Source: Aporrectodea caliginosa
Taxonomy: Eukaryota; Annelida; Clitellata; Crassiclitellata; Lumbricidae
Reading direction: 5' to 3'
NCBI GenBank assembly: GCA_020284085.1
Contig: JACEVL010000774.1
Location: 680,888 to 744,887, forward strand
Length of the DNA stretch: 64,000 nucleotides
Within the stretch, counting starts at the first letter, position 1, and each line of letters opens with the position of its first letter. A program made the position numbers and the translations under genes. Below, piece after piece: positions 56,223 to 64,000 of this stretch. The notes under the pieces are model-generated. The model made no database searches, had not been told where the DNA came from, and saw only the letters and a list, made by a program, of their open reading frames with translations.

Positions 56223-57367
56223 TCTATATTATAAGTTTAAGTCTGTTTACGTTTTCCTTCCGTTTGTTTGTTTGTTTGTAGGCCTATGTTTGTTTGTCCG
56301 TTGTCTAAAGGCTCCGAAACGGAACGCTTTAGCGATTTACAAAATTTTACAAAACATTATTACGCCACGTCATGGTCAACGCGACTATTTTCAGCTCGCA
56401 ATTTTATTTAAAACGCCGATAGGCAATGTTCCCTCTAAGCTGTGCGCGTGTGCGCGCGCACATTGGTCGTGAGACCAGCGCACACAAGAAAACATAGAGC
56501 GCACACACCAAAAAGTTTGTAAAAGTTAGGTCACATTACAATATATCTCTGAAACACTCATGTTTTACTATAATAAATCTATTTTTACATGTAAAACTTG
56601 TTATATTCCTTAACTCATACTCCGTTGTATTTTAAACAAAATTGATAAAATTTAGGCGTTTAGTCAGAGTGAGTTGAAGACACGATGATTATCCGCCGAC
56701 TCCGCAATGCGCACAAAATTTTACTCTCATTGTAAAACTGTTGCACAACAGAAATTTTATGCGCACACAGACTCCAGGAAATTAGAGGGAACATTGCCGA
56801 TAGGGCCTATATGGACATTTTACATTTACAACTTTTTAAACGAGGCTATCTTAATACCGCCCATAGTATGGCCATTTGTCCACGTCACGCTAGCTAAAAT
56901 TAATATGCAATCTTACGTCACGAGGAGCATTTAGGTCAACGCTCTGATTCGCAACCAATCACGATGACCGTTGATTTCAAATCACAAGTGGTAACGCCCA
57001 CGGCAGAATTTCAATGCAACACTTTAGGGATACGAAATTTTTAACGAACGTTTTCATTTGAATTTCTATAGATCTCAACCCAACTTTATATCAACTCAAA
57101 ATTTACTTTAAATTCCGATATTTGGACATTTTAAGTTTCGATGTGATCATAGTTTCAATGCCACTGAATTCTAGCTATGCAGGAGTATATATTGCATAGA
57201 GTTGCAATTAAACAATTTCAAGCCAGCGCGGAAATTTCGCCAGAGGGACACACGAAAAATTTGCACATCGTTAAATTCAAATTCACGGGCGCTGACGAAG
57301 ATGTCGTTAAATTCAAATACACGGGCGCTGAGGAAAACCCGGGCGAACGCCGGGTAAAAACTGCTAG
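56223..57367 (+). mobile_element. Non-autonomous Helitron, copy 2
   Basis: Starts TCTATATTATAAG after A, ends CTAG before T, and shares the terminal ACCCGG/CCGGGT hairpin and most internal sequence with copy 1 at 33729-34491. It is 1145 bp long because of the nested 373-bp MITE; without that MITE and its duplication it is 764 bp, one base different from copy 1. Confidence 0.87.
56424..56796. mobile_element. hAT MITE nested in the Helitron
   Basis: 373 bp with a perfect 15-bp terminal inverted repeat CAATGTTCCCTCTAA and a perfect 8-bp duplication CCGATAGG (56416-56423 and 56797-56804). Subterminal GTGCGCGTGTGCGCGCGCAC palindrome. Copy 1 of the Helitron shows the empty site. Confidence 0.92.
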
Positions 57368-57737
57368 TATGACTATATGAGTCAACTTGTCAGTTGATAA
57401 CCGGTCAAAAATAATATCTGGCTCTCCTGAATTGGTGATCATAAAATTATACCTGTCCAAATTCCAACGATAAACGCATTAAATCCAGACGTACAAAATA
57501 AACTGGGAATGAGAGTTCAGATAGCATGAGAAATTGAGAATTATAGAACAAATTATGCAAATAACAGACACCTCAGCTAGGCATATATAAGAGATCGAGA
57601 GGCGTAGATTAGCCGTTGCTGACATCTAGCGAGTGTCAAACTACTTTGATAAGTAGGTTCAACAATGAGATCAAAATGTGAAAACGTTACAGAAGTCTGT
57701 ATCTCGCACGTCCACGGTCCATCAGTCACACTCAGAG

Positions 57738-58649
57738 TAGTCCCCGGAGTCGCTAACAGAAGCGTTAGCGACTGACTTGGAGAGTTAGCGACTGACTTAG
57801 CAACTGACTTGACCAAGTCACTTGCTTTATCGACTGACTAAGTCGCTTAGGCTTATCGACTGACTTAACGACTTGCTATCGACTTCTCGGGTACCTCTAT
57901 TTGTTACCTAACAATAAAATGCATTTTACGGCGTACTGTAAAGTCACGTTTCGCTGCACGTAATGGTTTGTGGCCAAATAAAGCGGTGGTACATATAAAT
58001 TAATAGCAAATATTGGCCTATACACCAACCAAGTCAAAATTATCAAACCAATATCGCGTTACATTTAAATCAGATAAGAAACTAAAGCATGCAGCATTCA
58101 GGTCTGCCTATATTAGTACGCTACGCCTATTGTAGCCTACATAGTAGTTCGCCGAAATGGACCCAAACACCGGATTTCTCTCGAAAGGGCAAGTGGACGC
58201 CTATTTTCCCCAATTTCACAAACATTATTATCAATTTTTGCGGTATCATCTTTAGTTGTACCGTGTTTAAAGACACTGAAACCAGCGTATTTTCACTAAA
58301 GAAGTGCGCCATGTGAGATAACGTGACAGAAAAATCTGACTGTTGATAGCATCGACGTATATTAGGCTTCGATGGTTGATAGTAAGTCTAAAATTTAATA
58401 TGGACTCCTTGGAAGTTAGTAAAGTAAGTAAGTAGTACTCTGTAGGCAGTAAGGTAGTAAGTAAATAACTGCTGATACATTAAGTGGACAAAGTCGACAG
58501 CAGTCGATAGCTTAGCGACTGACTTCGACTTGAGGGCTTAGCGGCGGCGGCGGTGGTGACTTGGTCCAGTCGATAGCCTTAGCGACTGACTTCGACTTGA
58601 GGGCTTAGCGACTGGCGGCGGCGGCGGATGGCGGCGGCGCCGGGGACTA
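57738..58649. mobile_element. TAGTCCCCGG-ended element with TTAGCGACTGACTT repeats
   Basis: 912 bp with a 10-bp terminal inverted repeat TAGTCCCCGG and a perfect 8-bp duplication ACTCAGAG (57730-57737 and 58650-58657). Both subterminal regions carry tandem TTAGCGACTGACTT motifs, here in the same orientation, plus a GGC-triplet-rich right arm. The core (57900-58480) has no recognisable coding sequence. A rearranged fragment lies near 60140-60230. Confidence 0.82.
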
Positions 58650-58657
58650 ACTCAGAG

Positions 58658-59385
58658 GCAGGATAAATTTATTAGGTCTACCTAAAAATATCAAAATCAG
58701 CCAGTGACATTCCTTTATTCCTCTAAAGAGGAAGTAAAGCTAATGCGTTTGACCTGTTTTTCCTCTGGATTGGGCTTCAAAGTCTCGTATACTTGATATA
58801 ATCTCGATACTTGTCGGCATACCAAATAACCTGCAAGATAGCGTTACCCAATTGCGCTGCAGTTGAACGATGCTTCGACTGAGGCGCATATACGACAACA
58901 GCAATCAAACAGATTGGCTGCAGGTGAAACAACCTCGAAAGTTGAGAACGTTTACGCTCGCAAGAAATAAACAGGAACCGGAATATCTTATGTAGGCCTA
59001 TACAAATTGAAGAATGGCACAGCACGAACTGGGTGGGCCATTCAGAATTACCCTACATGGAGAAAAGCAGCATTTGCAGTCCCAATCTGAACTTTTGTTG
59101 ATGCCTCTATATTAGTCTAATAATGAAGACTAGGCCTAAGTCAGCTAAGTGTAGACTGTAAATGTACACGCTTTAATATAGCGACCGTATATGGTCTGCT
59201 CATTGTTCAATGAATTGAACGGATGGGATCCTTCACCACTGCTGTCCCCCGTTTGAATGGGTGCGACATCGTTTTAGATCCCCGTGAACGGACCGTGAGT
59301 TAGATCTTTGAAGTATATAAGCTACCATTGGGGTTTGCCAATTGCCATCCGGTATCCCCACGAGCAGAGGCGCATGTAATTGTAT
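58658..59385. other. Unassigned sequence
   Basis: No gene or transposon recognised. AGGCCTA words occur at about 58996 and 59133. Confidence 0.4.
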
Positions 59386-59700
59386 AATTGTAATTGTAAT
59401 TGTAATTGTAATTACCGGTACGACAATTTATATAGCGTTGTTGGTAGCAAGCTACTTCTAGAACGCTTAACAAAACTGTCTTCTGTTAGTGCTCGTGATT
59501 AAGTAATAAATGCATTTTAAACTGTTTTTTGAAAAGCGATAGACTTTTGGTTTCCTGAATGGGTGCAGGAAGACTGTTCCATGCACGTGCCACGTGGACC
59601 AGCGACCCAAAAGTCTCGATCACCCGCTTTGGTTTTAGTGGCTGGCACAAAAACATCAGCGGACTTTGATGATCGCATGGGATGTAGCCTACGCTGTATG
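59386..59700 (-). pseudogene. LINE C-terminal remnant with ATTGTA tail
   Basis: The minus strand reads ETFGSLVHVARAWNSLPAPI and SLSLFKKQFKMHLL before a stop: the WNSLP...FKKxLKxHL signature that ends many CR1/L2-type proteins. A 3' region with AACGCTATATAAATTGTCG and a tail of AATTAC/AATTACA units follows. Confidence 0.75.
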
Positions 59701-59873
59701 AAAGTAGCTAACCAGGTCACCGAGGTCAGTCTAGTCGGCTGAATGGTGGCATCCCATTTTCAGACTTACTTACCAGGCACAGTACGTCTTCAAGTAGATT
59801 GGTCTGACAAGGTTTCCTGACTATCGCATATAGACCTACATGAGTAGGCTATGTCGTTCTGCCTCTCGATGAT

Positions 59874-59901
59874 TCTGTCTCTGTCTGTCTGTCGGTCTGT
59901 C

Positions 59902-59940
<39 letters not shown>

Positions 59941-59942
59941 CT
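59874..59942. repeat. CTGT tetranucleotide microsatellite
   Basis: About sixteen CTGT units with a few CTCT/CGGT interruptions. Confidence 0.93.
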
Positions 59943-61600
59943 CTCGCGTTTCACGTTCCCGTTTCGACGGATACAATTAAGCAAACCTCTTTGCCAGCCT
60001 GCCTGCCTGCCTGTACCTTTCCTTGAAAAAGCGCGTATAGTTATCGCTACCATGAACTTTGAAAATCCTGTTCGTTGCCACAGCAACCTGATATGATCGC
60101 TGGAGAGATAAAGTTGGCCCCATGTGTGACTGGTCCAGGCATCGCCGCCATCCGCCAATAGCTAGCCCTCAAGCCGCAACCAGTCGCTAAGCTACCTAGT
60201 CCCCGCCGTAAAATGCATTATTGTTAGGGAACTAATAAACGTACCTGATAGCCTGAGAATGTGGTATGCCAGCGAAGATTGGTCGTTCGACCTACCACTT
60301 GGCCTCAAAACTCTTAAAAATCCTGATTATTCGAATAAAACTCATAATGTCTTTTCATCTGTGGTTAAAATAGCATGTTATATCGCATTTTAAATTATTA
60401 GTTGGATCATTGGATGGCATTACAATCAAGTGTTAATGGAAATTTATAACTATTAGTTCGCTAATACAGTGTAAGTCCGCCAACATTCTTGAGTCGTTAT
60501 GTTAATTGTTTTGGCAATAGGCTTCCGATTTCACAGCTCTGGGGTTCAACGTACAGCAGCTGTAGAGCGCGGAATGGGTTCTGCACACTATCTGAGGTCA
60601 GAGGTTACATATGAAAGCAATGGAAGCGGCGCCCATATGGGAAAATGTAGTCAGACGAAGGAGTCACTTTAATGCCTGCACTCTCTTTCGATGCACATTT
60701 CTTGTAGCGGTAGTAATGCATGAGAGGCAGATGGATGATCGTTCAGTCGAAAGGTAAACTATGGGCGGATTGGTAATGCAGCTAGAAAAAGCCTAATTGA
60801 TAAACGATCAGGCATCATGGCAACGATTTTACAAAGTCTTTTCAGAACTATACTCTATGATTTATTTGAAGAAGTTATGGGGAATGGGGTTAAAAGGTCA
60901 GGCCACATGCATCGTTTAAGCAGACGACGAATCAAGCAATGTCTGCAGCATAGACGATGACGTCGAAACTGAGTGGATTGAATCGCTTTTGCAATTCTTA
61001 AATATTTAGTTCACTCTCGGGTAAAAGAGTAGAAAGTAATAATGATACGAGCATTTTCACACACTAGAGAAAATCTATGACTGTGAAAGTATACACGAGC
61101 ATCGTTTAGTCTTATTCAGTACTTTAAGCTTTTGTCAATCATCTTCTGTTTCTTCTCTCATATCACAATCTTCTTCCAATTTCCGCGATATTCACTTGAA
61201 TTCCTTGATGTATATATGCATGTATGCAAAGACAAAGTATATAGAAAGAGTACGCTTTGGTATGTATGTACGTGTATGTATGTATGTACGTATATATGTA
61301 TTAAATTAATTTTAATTTAATAGCCATTTATTGACTTCCCAGCATCAATAACAAGGCTTAGTCAGAACAGTTTTGAAACAATAAACCACACAGAGTTCAT
61401 ACAGAGTTCGCTAACCATGTCAGCGTTTACATGGACTAAATGGGACCCATCTGTGCTCTATACGGGCCCAATATGGGAATATTGGTCCTCTATGGGTTCC
61501 ATGTGGGAATGCTAGCAGGGCTAAGCTGGTGTATGTATATATATAATATATATATTTAATGATTAATCGATTAATTAATTGTTAAAATCCGCAGCCCTAG
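59943..61600. other. No gene recognised
   Basis: Apparently single-copy DNA. 60140-60230 holds a rearranged piece of the 57738-58649 element. 61200-61300 contains TATG-rich simple sequence. Confidence 0.4.
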
Positions 61601-61792
61601 CCTCGGCATAATTATGAGAGCAAGTGGCCCTCGTCGTTTGATCTTCCCACGGAAGATCCTCTTCCGCAAGCCTCTTCCGCCTCTTCCGCCTTTTCCACCT
61701 CTTGTCCTGTCTAGTCAGTGTGCTCGTTCACCCGCTCGTTATAGCTGCGTTGGCTGGGGAGTATGTAGAGCAGACACTTCTAAGCTAATTTC

Positions 61793-61873
61793 TGCTCCGG
61801 CGGAGTTTTAACCCCCAACCTTTCGGTTGACAGTCCAGCACGATAACGGTTAACCAATAGACTATCGCGCACT
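61793..61873 (-). ncRNA. tRNA-like sequence, possible SINE head
   Basis: The minus strand has an A-box-like TAGTCTATTGG (around 61864-61854) and, about 40 bp on, a B-box-like GGGTTAAAACTCC (around 61815-61803), the spacing of an RNA polymerase III internal promoter. The cloverleaf is imperfect and there is an extra base in the B box, so it is not a working tRNA gene. Sequence beyond it (61620-61790) contains repeated CTCTTCCGC motifs and could be the body of a SINE. Confidence 0.4.
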
Positions 61874-62334
61874 AAGTAATTAAAAATGCATTAGCAATAC
61901 TTATACCAATACTGTATTACGAACACAATTCGGTGAGCAGGTGTTGTCCATATAGCATACACACTTGCAGAAAAGTTAAAAGCATAACCTACATACCAAA
62001 CTTCACCTTTCTTACCATTGTAAGCTCTACCACTTCTCAAGGTTAATATAATTTCAAACGGATTAGTATAAGCTGGCCATATGGTGTCAATACGTATCAA
62101 CAGGATGGCATTTTCGTCTAACCTAACAAAAGCTGTCATGAAGATTGCGAACCTCTGAGTTTTTAGTTGAAAGTTTTCCCATTTATACGATGCAGAGGAA
62201 TCGACAAATTAAGCTAGAAATTTAGCCATAATTTTTTTCGGAAAAAGGTAAAGAATTTACTAGCAAGCTCATGGGTGCCCAAGCATACAGTATATAGGGG
62301 CAACTTGAGCTTCACCTGATGTAGTAACTCTAGT
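61874..62334. other. Unassigned sequence
   Basis: No gene recognised. Confidence 0.4.
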
Positions 62335-62734
62335 CAGTGGCGTAACCAGGTCTTCCATAAAATTACGCAGTTTTGAAGAACTCTGAGGGGAGGGGTCTGG
62401 GGAGGGGCTGTGCCCTCTCCCCAGGGTAAGAAAAATTTTCATTTTGGGGTTTGTAATGGTGCATTTTGGAGACCAACTTTTGATTCAAAGTAATAACATT
62501 TTACATAAGTTCTTTGGAAAATTATAATTATAATTTCATAATTTGATTTTTAAAATGGGTTCAGCTGCAAAGTCCCAGCAACCAACGTAGACTAGAAACA
62601 GACAGACTCATCAAAGCAATTAACTAAGGCATAAGAAAATAAATTTATTTGTTGATTTGTAATGGTCCATTTTGGAGACAATCTTTTGGTTAAAAGTAAT
62701 AACATTTTACATCAGCTCTTTGGCAAATTATGAT
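62335..62734. repeat. hAT-like end and a duplicated 76-bp block
   Basis: CAGTGGCGTAACCAGG at 62335 is a typical hAT terminus. GGGGAGGGGCTGTGCCCTCT follows. A block (AATGGTGCATTTTGGAGAC to GGAAAATTATAATT, 62455-62530) recurs imperfectly at 62660-62735. The matching right terminus was not found. Confidence 0.5.
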
Positions 62735-64000
62735 TCATTCATTCATTACAGAGATTTACATAGCGCCCCTTCAAGATTATCTACTTAGGAGCGCACCCGA
62801 CCCAACTCCGAAGTCCGAACAGTCTTGAAGTTAGAATAGAACGTGATCTGAAGGGCTCTCGGCATTAGGCGTAGTGCCAAAGGAAGCCCATTCCAGATTG
62901 CAGGCCAGCAACAGAAAAAGCACGGCGCTGCAGAATAGAAGTCCGCGACCGGGAGACAAGAACCTCAGCCTGCCTAGAAGAGCGAGGAGAACCACGGTGC
63001 TGGATGCTGAGGGTGGTGCTCCTGTAGATAAACAGAGACCACATCAGCGCCAGACCAAGGAAGAGATCCGGTAAGCAATCCACTGTGGGAAAGGAAGCCA
63101 ATGCAAGACATCCCGCATATAATCAGTAACATGGCGGAATCTTGGGATGCAACCAATATAGCGTGCCGCCGAGCGTAAGACCCGAACCAAGCACCCAACC
63201 CGACTCGCCGGAAAACCCACGCAGAGGGCGCTGCAATAATCAAGACGGGAAACAACAAAGAAGTGGGTAAGCATTAAGGCAGTATTAAAGGTTAAGGAAC
63301 GGAAGACCTCTCTAAGCTGACGCAGCTGGTATACACAATCGCGGCATAGGAGGCTGATATGCCGCGTGAACGTTAGTTCAAGGTCTAATGTGACACCAAG
63401 GTCCCGGACAAAGGATGAGAAAGCAATGGCGTACGGAGCTGAAATGCCGCCCGGGGCGACAGCCCAAAATGCTGCCTTGGCCACTTAATTTTGGATATGT
63501 TATTTTCTCTAAGAGATTGCAGTTTTCATGACGATCGTCGATCTCATTACATACACGCCTATAATTTTATTTTATAAAGTTGATAGCCTGCCTGGATTTA
63601 TCAATTAATTAATTTCTTTGCCACTGTGAGAAAGTAATCTGCGGGAACTCCTGGGCAAGGGCCTCCAAATCAATTTTGGCGAGCTGCTGGCGCGTGCCAA
63701 GCCAAATGAACTGGGTCTCAGATGAGTTTAGCCGCAGGCGATTGGAGGACATCCAGGCCTCGAGAGCCTCCATTGCCCGGTTCATGGCCCGGGCTTCGGT
63801 AATGGCTGCTGACGCAGGACAGTGCAAAAACGCCTGCAGGTCACCCGCATAAGATTGGTTCAGCAAAGAGCAAGGCTCAGCAAGAGGCCAGGAGAGGACC
63901 AGTATCAGCAGTATAAATAATATAATTAGAGGGCCCAGCACAGATTCCTGGGGCAGGCCAAACGGGACAGGAACACATGGAGTCCTAGTAGACACGTAGA
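62735..64000 (-). pseudogene. CR1-like LINE, RT palm to 3' end
   Basis: Continues off the right edge. From the edge on the minus strand: VPFGLPQESVLGPLIILFIL (RT box with GxPQGSVLGP changed), YAGDLQAFLHCP (catalytic YADD reads YAGD, a damaged site), MNRAMEALEAWMSSNRLRLN, FIWLGTRQQLAKI, then after an insertion SSFVRDLGVTLDLELTFTRH, VVSRLDYCSALCVGFPASRV, LRSAARYIGCIPRF and VLHWLPFPQWIAYRISSLVW. Frames change near 63044. The 3' end at about 62735 has an AATGAATG tail. A 203-bp hAT-like insertion lies at 63424-63626. Inactive. Confidence 0.88.
63424..63626. mobile_element. 203-bp hAT-like MITE in the CR1 LINE
   Basis: Perfect 8-bp duplication TGAGAAAG (63416-63423 and 63627-63634). Ends are CAATGGCGTA and, read inward from the right, CAGTGGCAAA. 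It interrupts the LINE coding sequence between QITFS and the RDLGVTLD motif, which confirms the limits. Non-coding. Confidence 0.82.

Noticed and set aside
7037..59942. CRISPR-like regular repeats in the tandem arrays
   Set aside because: No unique spacers between repeats; eukaryotic context with spliced genes and LINEs.

Overview
The window is animal genomic DNA. It contains one recognisable host gene, a spliced rhodopsin-family neuropeptide receptor of the FMRFamide-receptor type (coding exons 43557-44264 and 50384-50842, + strand). The rest is mostly transposon remains and very large simple or minisatellite arrays. CR1/L2/RTE-like LINE fragments, Helitrons, hAT elements, a Tc1/mariner relative, an FMRFamide-type receptor and a recurrent AGGCCTA word together suggest an invertebrate, probably marine. 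The taxon cannot be fixed from the sequence alone. There is no bacterial gene organisation, and I recognised no intact tRNA or rRNA gene and no CRISPR.

Layout. 1-9.3 kb: TATATG-rich low-complexity DNA mixed with short DNA transposons (1552-2189, 3501-3818, 3948-4686, 5761-6953) and LINE 3' ends. 10-14 kb: two candidate small exons, a composite 8-bp-TSD element carrying a LINE reverse transcriptase piece (10869-12011), and a 35-60 bp tandem array (12851-13890). 14.2-17.5 kb: nested hAT elements with broken transposase pieces. 18.65-30.28 kb: an 11.6-kb array of a 50-bp unit with local 150-bp higher-order structure. 30.3-35.6 kb: Helitron pieces, an inverted copy of the 12.85-kb array, a large inverted-arm element (32235-33143), a complete non-autonomous Helitron (33729-34491) and a deleted mariner-like element (34635-35612). 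37.38-40.83 kb: a GGAC/GAATGAGC array. 42.4-51.2 kb: the receptor gene, its 6.1-kb intron filled with LINE and DNA-transposon insertions, and a possible alternative terminal exon (44357-44557). 53.06-55.49 kb: a GGAC/GGAT/AGAT array. 56.2-64 kb: a second Helitron carrying a nested hAT MITE, a TAGTCCCCGG-ended element, LINE ends, and a CR1-like LINE interrupted by a 203-bp hAT-like insertion.

The most unusual recurring structure is a group of elements built on one plan but with unrelated sequences. Each has two arms made of 14-16 bp tandem repeats, mostly in inverted orientation, sometimes around an AT-rich core, and each is flanked by a 7-9 bp duplication of its target. They resemble Drosophila Foldback and sea-urchin TU elements in architecture. 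None has a recognisable coding region, so they must be moved by a transposase from elsewhere.

The long open reading stretches in the three big arrays (up to about 980 codons, on both strands and in several frames) come from repeat units that lack stop codons. They are not genes. Boundaries of insertions were read by eye from terminal repeats and target duplications; family names given without such evidence are tentative.
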